DNA from: Anaerobaca lacustris
GTDB taxonomy: Bacteria; Planctomycetota; Phycisphaerae; Sedimentisphaerales; Anaerobacaceae
Assembly (NCBI RefSeq): GCF_030012215.1
Contig: NZ_JASCXX010000005.1
Span: 169,096 to 233,095, forward strand
Direction: 5' to 3'
Length of the DNA: 64,000 bases
Positions 35,522 to 52,279 of this stretch are shown piece by piece. Made by a program: the position numbers and the translations under genes. The notes under the pieces were generated by a model that saw only the letters and a program-made list of their open reading frames with translations, had not been told where the DNA came from and did not search any database. How positions within the stretch are numbered: the stretch's first letter is position 1; every line of letters begins with the position of its first letter.

Positions 35522-37353
35522 GAGGCGGGCCGAAGTTCAAAACAGTTCAGACGTGGCTTGTACTTCTTGACAAGACAGCTCTGCCACGCCAGCTTCCCAG
35601 CTGTGGTACAGTCCATCGCCAGCATTTGTACGAAGATCGAGGGTGAAGGCGAAAGTTCCCGCCAGGCATTCACATGGCGCCGATTCAGCGTCAGTCGACT
35701 CCGGAGGTTCAGCGTCTCGCCAACGTAGAGATTTCGACTGCGCTTCGAGTCTTCGCTAAGCACATACAGACCAGCCTCTTCTGGAAGGCTTCGAGCAGTC
35801 AATTCCTCAATGGATACCGTTACGCCAAATCGATGCGGGAGTTTTAGAACTATGGCTCGGCTTCTCGCATCTTTTGCTTCTTTTCGAAGTTTCAGGGCGG
35901 CCCACCGGTACTCAAGCGGTTTATGTCCTGGTGCAAATTGCCTGGCAAGCTTATCGAATTCAGCGGCCAAAGCCGGATCGCAAAGAATCTCATCGAGACT
36001 TGTTGCAGCTTCATCATTCAGCATGCGCTGCCATGCAATCTCGCTGGCAAATATGTACCTATCACAGTCCTCCCACGACAAGTGTGTTCGGTGCACGGTC
36101 GGAATTGGCGACAATTTCGAGCCCTTGCGGAGCCGGAACAACAACATGTTCCACGTTCGCGCATCGCCAACCAGACCCAGATTCGAGCATGCGCCGACGA
36201 ACTCCTTGTTCAGGTCGGGGTCCGCCACGACTCGATCCGCAGAAAACCCGTCGTGCGTTCGCCGAAAAGCCTCCACAACGCCTTGCAGCGTCATTTCGAG
36301 TTGGACCCTGGCGTATCGCTTCTCGCTCGAGTGCAGTTCCTCCTGTGTGAATTTGGCTACTTCGAGTTTCTTCATCCGCCCCCTTTTCTTGCCTCGCTTG
36401 GCCGTCCGGGGTGCGCTCTTCATGGGCTCGGGCGAACCGTCGAGCCGGTCGCCCACGCGGATCGCGCGCAGCCGATCGAGACCGTACTGGACGTAGTCCT
36501 TCGATACGTCGAACCCGAGAAAACACCGGCCCAGCTTCTTGGCCACCGCCAGCGTCGTCGCGCTGCCCGAGAACGGGTCGAGAACCATCTCTCCCGGATT
36601 CGAGCACGTGCGGATGATGCGGCCCAGCAATTGCTCGGGCATCTGGCATCCGTGGAAGCCCGCCCGCTCCTTGAACGTCCCGGCCACACGCGGGAAGTAC
36701 CACGTGTCCTCCGTCGAGCCAAACGACTGCCCCAAGTCCTGCGGCCGCAGCGTATAGGTCCGATCCGCATCAACCGGCGGCGCCAGCGACTCCGGCGCCC
36801 ACGTCCCGTCGTCGTCGCCGACCATCTCGCCCACCATCTGGGCCGGGCGGATAATCCACGTGTCGTCGGGCAGCCGGCCCTTCGGATCGGCCCGGCTGTC
36901 GTTGTACACCAGCTCGCGCGCCGAGGGCACGCGATTGTCCAGGTCCTCGTCGCGGAACGTGAAATGCTCACGGTCCTTGACGAAATGGAACAGGTGCGTG
37001 TGCGACCGCGTGAATTTGCGCGAGCAGTTGACGCCAAACGTGTAGTACCAGATCACCCAACTGCGGCAGTGGAACCCCGCCTTCTGACTCTCGATCTTCA
37101 GCTCCGCCGCGTAGTCGTCACCGATCGCCAGCCAGAATGTTCCGTCCGCCTTGAGCACGCGATGGACCGCCGCGATCCACTTCCCGCACCAGTCGATATA
37201 CTCCTGGTGCTCGACAGAGTCCTCGTACACGTCGTAGCTGTACCCAATATTGAACGGCGGATCCGCAAAGACCAGATCGGCGCTGCCCGCCGGCAGCGCA
37301 TCCATCCCCGCCACGCAATCGCCCAGCCGAATCGTATTGAAACTCTCATCCAT
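35518..37353 (-). CDS. DNA methyltransferase fused to repeat module and GIY-YIG-like domain
   Basis: A 611-residue three-part protein. Residues 1-300 are a beta-class (motif IV before motif I) DNA methyltransferase: DPPF at 31-34 is the catalytic loop and LDPFSGSATT at 258-267 binds S-adenosylmethionine; the product is N6-adenine or N4-cytosine. A basic linker (310-330) follows. Residues 371-410 and 452-491 are two repeats homologous to those in the next gene. Residues 525-611 are a GIY-YIG-like domain (GLYVL, LYVGE), but the catalytic Glu position reads Gln591 (AWQSCLVKKYKPRLN), suggesting lost cleavage. ATG 37353 is preferred over a GTG nine bases earlier. A strong promoter precedes it. Confidence 0.85.
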   Translation of the reverse strand: MDESFNTIRLGDCVAGMDALPAGSADLVFADPPFNIGYSYDVYEDSVEHQEYIDWCGKWIAAVHRVLKADGTFWLAIGDDYAAELKIESQKAGFHCRSWVIWYYTFGVNCSRKFTRSHTHLFHFVKDREHFTFRDEDLDNRVPSARELVYNDSRADPKGRLPDDTWIIRPAQMVGEMVGDDDGTWAPESLAPPVDADRTYTLRPQDLGQSFGSTEDTWYFPRVAGTFKERAGFHGCQMPEQLLGRIIRTCSNPGEMVLDPFSGSATTLAVAKKLGRCFLGFDVSKDYVQYGLDRLRAIRVGDRLDGSPEPMKSAPRTAKRGKKRGRMKKLEVAKFTQEELHSSEKRYARVQLEMTLQGVVEAFRRTHDGFSADRVVADPDLNKEFVGACSNLGLVGDARTWNMLLFRLRKGSKLSPIPTVHRTHLSWEDCDRYIFASEIAWQRMLNDEAATSLDEILCDPALAAEFDKLARQFAPGHKPLEYRWAALKLRKEAKDARSRAIVLKLPHRFGVTVSIEELTARSLPEEAGLYVLSEDSKRSRNLYVGETLNLRSRLTLNRRHVNAWRELSPSPSIFVQMLAMDCTTAGKLAWQSCLVKKYKPRLNCFELRPAS

Positions 37354-37416
37354 GGCCAACACCCCGTATGCAACCCGCCGCTTGCCGCGACCATATCAGT
37401 CCAACCAACCGCCGCG

Positions 37417-37445
37417 ATTATAGCGCCCCGGCCTCCCAACATCAA
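37417..37445 (-). promoter_or_regulatory. Promoter of the methyltransferase operon
   Basis: On the minus strand TTGATG (37440-37445) and a perfect TATAAT (37417-37422) are 17 bases apart. The predicted leader to ATG 37353 is about 55 bases. Confidence 0.65.
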
Positions 37446-37746
37446 CCCCGCAACCCATATCCCCTATCCGACAGACGGTAGGCCTTCAGGGCCAGCCCTT
37501 TCGTTAATCATTAGCGTTTGGCGTGGGGACTTGGGGATACTATACTTTCCTCCACGGGTATCGAGAGGAACTGGGGCCTTCATTGTCCATGTCTCGTCGC
37601 GTCGTCGCGGGTTTTCGGTTTCGCACGTCTCTTGTCCTCTGTGCACGCCGGGGCGCTTCTGCGGCCCGGGGCTCGTTGGGATCATTATCGGCGAAGGATG
37701 GGGGCAGGGCAAGGAAGAAAAGAGGCGTATCTCGTATCTCGTGTCT

Positions 37747-37864
37747 CGTATCTCGCGTTACGGGAGGCGGGAGGCCGGAGACTGCAGGCCACAGCGCGCG
37801 CCGATCCACGCTTCACCCTTCACGCTCGGTCCCGTTCCGCATGGGCTAAAGCCCATCCTACGGC
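37747..37864 (+). repeat. Imperfect direct repeat, copy 1 (with GGGCTAAAGCCC palindrome)
   Basis: A unit of about 118 bases: CGTATCTCG, a GGAGGCGGGAGGC block, CAGGCCAC, TTCAC(N)CT and a 34-base core at 37831-37864 that contains ATGGGCTAAAGCCCAT. Copy 2 at 37956-38072 has the same order with scattered changes. Confidence 0.75.
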
Positions 37865-37955
37865 TCGTATCTCGCAAATGGGTAAGAGCGTAGATGGGGG
37901 CACCTCCGGCCAATAACCTATGGCCTGCGGCCTGCGGTCTCCAGCCTGTGTCGTT

Positions 37956-38072
37956 CGTATCTCGGATCTCGTGTTGCGGCAGGCGGGAGGCTGGAGACCG
38001 GAGGCTCCAGGCCACGGCGCCCGCACTTCACACTCCGTCCCGTTCGGCATGGGCTGAAGCCCATCCTACGGC
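37956..38072 (+). repeat. Imperfect direct repeat, copy 2 (with GGGCTGAAGCCC palindrome)
   Basis: Second copy of the 118-base unit. The 34-base core at 38039-38072 differs from copy 1 at only two positions; one of them lies in the palindrome loop. This core resembles a dispersed element rather than a coding remnant. Confidence 0.75.
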
Positions 38073-38276
38073 GCTTCTGCACGCAGCAACAGAACACCCA
38101 CAACAGCCGCCCCAGAGGCAAGAGCTCGAAGTACAAGGGGGTCTGTTATGAGCGGTAATTCTGTTGCCTGGCGGTCGAGGCGGCTCTAAGATAGCCGCAT
38201 TCGGCGCCCCTTGCGGTGCGAAGGTCTCGTATGTGCAGTGGTTTTCGATCATTACCAGGACCGATGGCGAATCGCC

Positions 38277-38906
38277 GTGAAGTATCGACTCATCATATTC
38301 GATTTCGACGGAACCCTGGCCGACACGTTCGGCTGGTTCGCGCTGACGATCAACAAGATCGCCGAGAAGTACCATTTCCGGAAGGTCGATCCGAGCGAGC
38401 ACGACACCGTCCGCGGCTTCGACGCCCGCGCCGTGCTCAAATACCTCGGCGTGCCCATGTGGAAGATTCCCCTGATCGCCGGCCACATGCGGAAGCTGAT
38501 GTCGCACGACATCCACGATATCCGCCTGTTCGAGGGGATCGAGGGTCTGTTGCGGCGGCTGGCGTCGATGGGGGCGACGCTGGCGGTGGTCAGCTCGAAC
38601 TCCCGCGCGAACATCCGCCACGTCCTCGGAGCGGAGGTCGCCGCCCTGATCGCGTATTATGAGTGCGGCGTCTCCGTCTTCGGCAAAGAGGCCAAGCTCA
38701 AGAAGATCCTTCGCCAGAGCGGCATCCCCCCCTGCGAGACGATCTACATCGGCGACGAAATCCGCGACTGCGAGGCGGCCAGGGACATGGGCATCGCGTT
38801 CGGCGGTGCGAGCTGGGGCTACACGATGCCCGATGCGCTGCGGGCCCGTGCGGGGGACGACGTCTTCGCCCGCATCGACGACATCCTCGACCGCATCGCG
38901 GGCTGA
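38277..38906 (+). CDS. HAD-family phosphatase (phosphoglycolate-phosphatase-like)
   Basis: A 209-residue haloacid dehalogenase-type hydrolase. Motif I IIFDFDGTLADT carries the nucleophile Asp, motif II is AVVSSNSR, the motif III lysine lies in FGKEAKLKK, and motif IV is YIGDEIRDCEAA. A helical cap follows motif I. It should remove phosphate from a small sugar or carbon phosphate such as phosphoglycolate; substrate is not fixed by sequence. GTG 38277 begins directly before the motif and is the best start, though its ribosome site is weak. RNase R follows 64 bases later. Confidence 0.85.
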   Translation: MKYRLIIFDFDGTLADTFGWFALTINKIAEKYHFRKVDPSEHDTVRGFDARAVLKYLGVPMWKIPLIAGHMRKLMSHDIHDIRLFEGIEGLLRRLASMGATLAVVSSNSRANIRHVLGAEVAALIAYYECGVSVFGKEAKLKKILRQSGIPPCETIYIGDEIRDCEAARDMGIAFGGASWGYTMPDALRARAGDDVFARIDDILDRIAG

Positions 38907-38970
38907 CAGCCTCGACCTCGCGCGCAAGGATCATCGCGCGATCGGGGGCGATCTGAGGTATGATAGCGGG

Positions 38971-41178
38971 ATGCACGACGTCCTGAAGAACCATATTCTT
39001 CAACTGCTCCAGAAGGATGCGACGCCGCGAAACCTCGCGCACCTGGCCGAAGAGCTGGGCGTCGGCGGGTCGCTGCGAGGGGCCTTCCGCGAGGCAGTCG
39101 AATCGCTCGGTGCCGAAGGCCGCGTGATCCTGGGCCCGCGAAACACGATCGCCCTGCCGTCGCTGTCGAGCGAGGTCACGGGGGTCTTCCGGGCCAACGC
39201 GCGCGGCTATGGGTTCGTCAGTCCGCAGCAGTTCGGCGACGAAGGCGACGTGTTCATCCCTGCCAAGGCCACCGGCAGCGCCATGACGGGCGACCGCGTC
39301 GTCGCGCAGGTGACACGCGGCTCGAAGGCAGACCCAGACCGCCTGACCGGCCGGATCGTCAAGGTGCTTGACCGGGCACACGCGACGGTCGTCGGGACGC
39401 TGCGGCAGGAGCAGGACCGCTGGCAGGTGCGCCTCGACGGCGGCGATTTCCTCCGCCCGATCGAAATCGAAGGCCTCGACACCCGAACCGTCCGACACGG
39501 GGACAAGGTCGCGGTGACGATTCGCACGTATCCGACGCGCAGCGAGGCGGCCACCGGCACGATCCGCGAGGTGTTGGGCCGCCCCGGCCGCTTCGACGCC
39601 GAGACCTCGGCGATCATCCGCCGCCACGGCCTGTCTGAGGAGTTCGAGCCCAGCGCCCTGGTCGAGGCGAGCAACGCGCGCGAGAACTTCCGGCCGCAGC
39701 AATCGCAGGGACGCAGGGACATCACCGACGCTCTGGTCGTCACGATCGACCCGCCGGACGCCCAGGATTTCGACGACGCGATCAGCCTGACCCGCACCCG
39801 GCAAGGCGGCTGGCATCTGGGGGTGCACATCGCCGACGTAAGCCATTTCGTGCCGGCCGGCTCGGCCCTCGATCGCTACGCCCGCCAACGCGGCAACAGC
39901 GTCTATCTGCCCGGCCGTACCCTGCCCATGCTGCCGGAGATGCTCAGCAACGAGATCTGCTCGCTCCAGCCGGGCAAGCGAAGGTACACCAAGAGCGTGT
40001 ACCTGACCTATAACAAGGACGGGCAGATGCAGTCGGTCCGCTTCGCCAACACGATGATCGAGTCGAAGGCCCGCCTGAGCTATCCGCAGGCCGATGCGGC
40101 GCTCAAAGGCCACACGGGCGGCCTGGCCGACGACGTCGTGGCCCTGCTGGGCGAGATGGACACCCTGGCCCACCTCATCGAGAAGCGACGCCGACGGGCG
40201 GGGATGCTGCAACTGAAGATGCCCGAGACCGAGGTCGTGACGGACGAGTCGGGCCAAGTCGTCGGTGTCCGCCCGGCCGATACGAGCTATCCGCACACGA
40301 TCATCGAGATGTTCATGGTCGAGGCCAACGTGGCGGTGGCGACCCTGCTGGATCGCTACTGCCTCCCGTTCATGCGTCGGGTCCATCCCGAGCCGGACGG
40401 CAAGGTCCTCAACCGGCTCAGTCAGACGTTGCGTCTGCTGGGCGTGACGCTGTCGCGCCGGCCCCAGCGAGGCGACCTGCAGGCCCTGCTCGACCAGGTG
40501 CAGGGCAGCCGGATGTCGCTGCCGGTCAATCTGCTGGTCCTGCGCAGCCTGGCCAAGGCCACCTACGCCCCCGCCAGCATCGGGCATTACGCCCTAGCCG
40601 CGTCGAAATACTGTCATTTCACCAGCCCCATCCGCCGCTACGCCGATCTGATCGTCCATCGGGCACTCCAGGCGTATCTGACTGGCCAGTTGGACCGGGC
40701 CCGACGGCAATACACATTTCCTGAATTGGCGGCCATCGGCGAACACATTACCGAAACCGAGCAGACGGCCGACGAGGCCGAGCAGGAGCTCAAGACGATC
40801 CTCATCCTTGGCCTGTTGCAGGGGAAGGTCGGCAGCGTCGTCGACGGCGTCGTCGTATCGCTGACGCGTTTCGGGGCGGCGGTGCACCTGCCTGAGTACG
40901 GTGTCGAGGGCCTGATTCCATGCGAAGCGCTGGGACCGGACCGTTGGCGGTTCGACGAGCAGAGCCAGTGCCTGGTAGGCCGGCACACAGGGGCGATCGT
41001 ACGGCTGGCTCAGCCGGTCCGCGTGCGAATCGTCTCCGTGGCCCCTGCCGGAGGCCAGCTCGATCTGGCCCCCGCCGTCGATCTGGTCCGCAAGGCTTCC
41101 CAGCGAGACCTGCCACAGAGGCCCCGTCGTGCGGGCAGCGCGAACCGCCGGAGAGGAAGACGCAAACCACACGCCTGA
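38971..41178 (+). CDS. rnr: Ribonuclease R
   Basis: A 735-residue RNase II/R exoribonuclease. Order: N-terminal helix-turn-helix-like region (1-65), cold-shock domains (about 70-215, GYGFVSPQQFGDEGDVFIP), the catalytic RNB domain (about 250-580) with DPPDAQDFDDAISL holding the metal-binding aspartates, HFTSPIRRYADL near its end, and an S1 RNA-binding domain (about 620-700). The tail is basic (RRAGSANRRRGRRKPHA), typical of RNase R rather than RNase II. It degrades structured RNA 3' to 5'. ATG 38971 is the only sensible start; the longer frame reads into the HAD gene. Confidence 0.93.
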   Translation: MHDVLKNHILQLLQKDATPRNLAHLAEELGVGGSLRGAFREAVESLGAEGRVILGPRNTIALPSLSSEVTGVFRANARGYGFVSPQQFGDEGDVFIPAKATGSAMTGDRVVAQVTRGSKADPDRLTGRIVKVLDRAHATVVGTLRQEQDRWQVRLDGGDFLRPIEIEGLDTRTVRHGDKVAVTIRTYPTRSEAATGTIREVLGRPGRFDAETSAIIRRHGLSEEFEPSALVEASNARENFRPQQSQGRRDITDALVVTIDPPDAQDFDDAISLTRTRQGGWHLGVHIADVSHFVPAGSALDRYARQRGNSVYLPGRTLPMLPEMLSNEICSLQPGKRRYTKSVYLTYNKDGQMQSVRFANTMIESKARLSYPQADAALKGHTGGLADDVVALLGEMDTLAHLIEKRRRRAGMLQLKMPETEVVTDESGQVVGVRPADTSYPHTIIEMFMVEANVAVATLLDRYCLPFMRRVHPEPDGKVLNRLSQTLRLLGVTLSRRPQRGDLQALLDQVQGSRMSLPVNLLVLRSLAKATYAPASIGHYALAASKYCHFTSPIRRYADLIVHRALQAYLTGQLDRARRQYTFPELAAIGEHITETEQTADEAEQELKTILILGLLQGKVGSVVDGVVVSLTRFGAAVHLPEYGVEGLIPCEALGPDRWRFDEQSQCLVGRHTGAIVRLAQPVRVRIVSVAPAGGQLDLAPAVDLVRKASQRDLPQRPRRAGSANRRRGRRKPHA

Positions 41179-41550
41179 TCCGCCCGTCCGGCGGCACCTG
41201 CCGATTCATCAGGCACGAATAGTGTGCGACACAAAAATGTATATCATAAGTTGCACTGAATATATCTTTGGATAATACAATATACGCCTCCCCCGTAGAT
41301 TGCGCTAAATGCGCATATTTCAATGCATAAAACCCTTCGCTCCTTCCACACAGAGGCATGAAGCAGCCGCCCGATCCTCACTTTGGTCATCATAGCATCA
41401 GATTATCTTATTCAGTATATCTCGTTAAATGGCGGGCGGTAGTAGGCTGTATCTCGTACAATTGTGTAGTATTGTCGCCCGTGTGGTTCGACGGGACGAC
41501 GCCGCAACAGATGTGTCTTTGTCAAAACGGTTCGATCGCATGGAGAGTTG
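41179..41550 (+). promoter_or_regulatory. AT-rich upstream region of the glutamate synthase operon
   Basis: This 372-base region is much more AT-rich than its surroundings. A promoter candidate is TTGCAC at 41251-41256 with TAATAC at 41273-41278 (16 bases) or overlapping TACAAT at 41276-41281. GCCTGAT/ATCAGGC at 41173-41214 may be a weak terminator for RNase R. No small gene is supported. Confidence 0.45.
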
Positions 41551-46099
<4,549 letters not shown>

Positions 46100-46107
<8 letters not shown>

Positions 46108-47533
46108 GCCACGCGGCTTTTTGAAATACGCACGAAGCGAGGTCGGCCATCGCCCGGTCGCCGAGCGCGTCACCGACTTCCGTGAAATCGACCTGCCTCT
46201 GACGCCCGACGCGATGCGGGATCAGGCGGCTCGCTGCATGAACTGCGGCATTCCCTTCTGCCAGGGGGCCGGCTGCCCGGTGGTCAACTGCATTCCCGAC
46301 TTCAACGACCTGGTCTATCGTGGTCGGTGGAAGGACGCGTGCAGCCTGCTGCACCGCACGAACAACTTTCCGGAGATCACCGGCCGCGTCTGCCCGGCGC
46401 CCTGTGAAAACGCCTGCACGCTGAACGTCAACGACAACCCGGTGATGATCAAGCACATCGAGTACCAGATCGTCGAGCGGGGCTTCGAGGAGGGCTGGAT
46501 CGTCCCGCAACCGCCCAAGGTGCGTATGGGCAAGCGCGTGGCGGTGATCGGCTCGGGCCCTGCCGGCCTGGCGGCCGCACAGAACCTGGCGCGCGCCGGC
46601 CACGACGTGATGGTGATTGAGAAAGACGAACGTCCCGGCGGGCTGCTGCGCTACGGAATCCCCGACTTCAAGCTGGAAAAGGGAGTCATCGACCGGCGTC
46701 TGGATCAGATGCGGGCCGAAGGCGTGCAATTCCAGTGTGGCGTGGCCGTCGGAGAGGACATCTCCATCCGGTATCTGCGCAAACGCTTCGACGGCGTGTG
46801 TCTGGCGATGGGGGCCGGTCAGCCCCGCGACCTGAACGTGCCGGGCCGAGGGTTCGACAACATCGTCTACGCCATGGAGTACCTCACCGCGCAGAACAAG
46901 CTCTGCGCCGGCGAGCCGTTGGAGGGGGCCACCCCCATTTCGGCCAAGGACAAGGTCGTTGTCGTGATCGGTGGCGGCGATACGGGCAGCGACTGCGTGG
47001 GCACCGCCCGCCGCCAGGGGGCCCGGAAGATCTACCAGTTGGAGATCCTGCCCAAGCCCCCGGAGCAGCGCCCGCCCGACACCCCCTGGCCCAACTGGCC
47101 GCGGATCATGCGCACCAGCAGTTCGCAGGAGGAAGGATGCGAACGGCGTTGGTCCGTAATGACCAAGAGGTTCATCGGCACCGACATCCTTGTCAGTCAA
47201 TTGCTGGGCTGTCAGGTGGAGTGGATCCAGGGGCCGCAGGGCTGGAAGGTGAAGGAAGTGCCCGGGACGGAATTCACGCTCCCGGTCGATCTGGTCCTGC
47301 TGGCGACGGGCTTCGTCCACGTCACCCACGCCGGGCTCGTCCAGAATCTCGGCTTGCAGCTTGACGAGAGGGGCAATGTCCTGGTAAACCATCACCAAAC
47401 CAGCGAGCCGTGGGTCTTCGCCGCCGGTGACGCCGTGCGCGGGGCCTCGCTCGTGGTCCACGCCATCCGCAGTGGGCAGGACGCCGCGGCGGCCATGGAT
47501 CGGTGGCTGCGACAGGAGCATCGGGGGCAATAG
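46100..47533 (+). CDS. gltD: Glutamate synthase, small (beta) subunit
   Basis: A 477-residue NADPH-dependent oxidoreductase. The N-terminal iron-sulfur region has CMNCGIPFC, GCPVVNC and CPAPCENAC; an FAD-binding loop VAVIGSGPAGLAAA and an NADPH-binding loop VVVIGGGDTGSDC follow, with FAAGDAVRGASLVV at the C-terminus. It passes electrons from NADPH to the large subunit. ATG 46100 has a GAGGAGG ribosome site and overlaps the end of gltB, which fits a coupled operon. Confidence 0.96.
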
Positions 47534-47580
47534 CCCACTATCCGCATCAAGGGAGCTGATAACGAGGACAGTGCAGGTCG

Positions 47581-50790
<3,210 letters not shown>

Positions 50791-50795
50791 ACGAG

Positions 50796-50953
50796 GAAAT
50801 TCGAAACACGAAGTTTGAAATCCGAAACAAATCCCAAAGAAGGAATTTCGAATGATCGAAACACATCATGCTGGTCGCAGACCCGTTTGGAGTCTCGGAT
50901 TTCGATCATTTGTGCTTGTTTCGAGTTTCGACATCTGGATTTCGGATTTTGTC
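50796..50953. repeat. Inverted-repeat element between carB and carA
   Basis: The 183-base spacer is AT-rich with many CGAAA words. AATGATCGAAA (50851-50861) is a perfect inverse of TTTCGATCATT (50900-50910), and CGAAACAA (50823-50830) of TTGTTTCG (50916-50923). Further imperfect pairing joins the outer arms. The whole could fold as one long interrupted hairpin. It looks like a small inserted element or a regulatory RNA structure in the carB-carA message. Confidence 0.65.
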
Positions 50954-50973
50954 GTCAGATTGAGGACAGCATC

Positions 50974-52086
50974 GTGAAAGCGGTTTTGCTCTTAGAAGAC
51001 GGAACGGTGTTCGAGGGCCGGGGATTCGGGGCCAAGGGCTGCACGTGCGGCGAGGTCGTGTTCAACACGTCCATGACCGGCTACCAGGAGATCCTCACCG
51101 ACCCCTCGTACCACGAGCAGATCATCACCATGACCTACCCGCTCATCGGCAACGTCGGGACCAATCCCGACGACTGGGAGTCGCGCAAGGTCTTCGCCGC
51201 CGGGTTCGTCGTCAAGGAGAACTGCCCGTATCCGAGCAACTGGCGCAATCAGCAGACGCTCGACGCCTATCTGAAGGCCAACAACGTCGTGGGCATCGAA
51301 GGGATCGACACGCGCCGGCTCGTGCGGCACATCCGCACGCAGGGCGCGATGCGCGGGATTCTCTCATCGAGCGAACTGGGCATCAAGAAGCTCGCCGCTA
51401 CGCTGCAGGAATACCCCGGTCTGGTCGGCCGTGACATCGTCAAGGACGTCACCGTCGCCAAGCCCTATGAGTGGACCGAAGGCGTCCTCGACGTTCTGAC
51501 GAATACCCAGGATGTGCCGGCGCCGAAGTACAAGGTCGTCGCGATCGACTACGGCATGAAACGCAACATCCTCCGCCTGCTGGTCTCGCACGGCTGCGAG
51601 GTCGTCGCCGTGCCGGCCAAGGCCTCGGCCAAAGAGATCCTCGCGCACAAGCCCGACGGCGTGTTCCTGAGCAACGGACCGGGTGATCCGGCGGCGGTGA
51701 CGTACGCCGTCGAGACGGTCAAGGCCCTGCTGGGCAAGGTCCCCATCTTCGGCATCTGTCTCGGCCATCAGATCCTCAGCCTGGCGCTCGGCGGGGCCAC
51801 CTACAAGCTCAAGTTCGGCCATCGCGGCGCCAACCATCCCGTCAAGAACCTGCGCACCGGCAAGATCGAGATCACCAGTCAGAACCACGGGTTCTGCGTG
51901 GACCTCGATTCGTTCAAAGGCAAGGACGTCGAGCTGACGCACCTGAACCTCAACGACAACACCTGCGAGGGAATCCGCAGCGACAAGCTCGGCGCCTTCG
52001 CCGTTCAGTACCACCCCGAAGCCTCCCCCGGCCCCCACGACGCCCGCTACCTCTTCACCGACTTCACCGCCCTGATGGCCAGATAG
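50974..52086 (+). CDS. carA: Carbamoyl-phosphate synthase, small subunit
   Basis: A 370-residue glutaminase subunit. The N-terminal CPSase small domain has VVFNTSMTGYQEILTDPSY; the class I glutamine amidotransferase domain (about 185-370) has nucleophile Cys in FGICLGHQ and the His/Glu pair in QYHPEASPGP. It supplies ammonia to CarB. GTG 50974 is the start, with GAGGA seven bases upstream; a longer frame from 50815 runs through the inverted repeat and is rejected. Confidence 0.95.
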   Translation: MKAVLLLEDGTVFEGRGFGAKGCTCGEVVFNTSMTGYQEILTDPSYHEQIITMTYPLIGNVGTNPDDWESRKVFAAGFVVKENCPYPSNWRNQQTLDAYLKANNVVGIEGIDTRRLVRHIRTQGAMRGILSSSELGIKKLAATLQEYPGLVGRDIVKDVTVAKPYEWTEGVLDVLTNTQDVPAPKYKVVAIDYGMKRNILRLLVSHGCEVVAVPAKASAKEILAHKPDGVFLSNGPGDPAAVTYAVETVKALLGKVPIFGICLGHQILSLALGGATYKLKFGHRGANHPVKNLRTGKIEITSQNHGFCVDLDSFKGKDVELTHLNLNDNTCEGIRSDKLGAFAVQYHPEASPGPHDARYLFTDFTALMAR

Positions 52087-52279
52087 TGAGCCCCCTTCGT
52101 TCGCCCTCGAACCAAGGGATACCGATCGCGCCCCTCTTTCTAATAACGATACGCACGGTCCACACATCCAGCTCGCTCCGGCGGTTTCGTCAGGAACGAC
52201 GAGGCCGAATCCGGTGTGTTGCCCCGGATCCTCAGACTGCGCAGTGCCGGCAAACCGTTCAGATGCGCCAGGTCCTGCA

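Larger units (their letters stand above)
37446..38276. other. Repeat-rich intergenic region
   Basis: No gene is supported here. The stretch is made of low-complexity and duplicated words: CGTATCTCG-type runs near 37727-37760 and 37955-37970, GGAGGC-rich purine blocks, and palindromes GGGCT(A/G)AAGCCC. The HAD gene starts at its right end; no clear promoter is seen. Confidence 0.6.

Noticed and set aside
37446..38276. CRISPR array in the repeat-rich gap
   Set aside because: Only two copies occur, they are about 118 bases long, imperfect, and not separated by regular unique spacers. No cas gene is present.
41173..41214. Terminator after RNase R (GCCTGAT/ATCAGGC)
   Set aside because: The stem is short with a 28-base loop and no T-run follows, so it is only mentioned within the upstream region of gltB.
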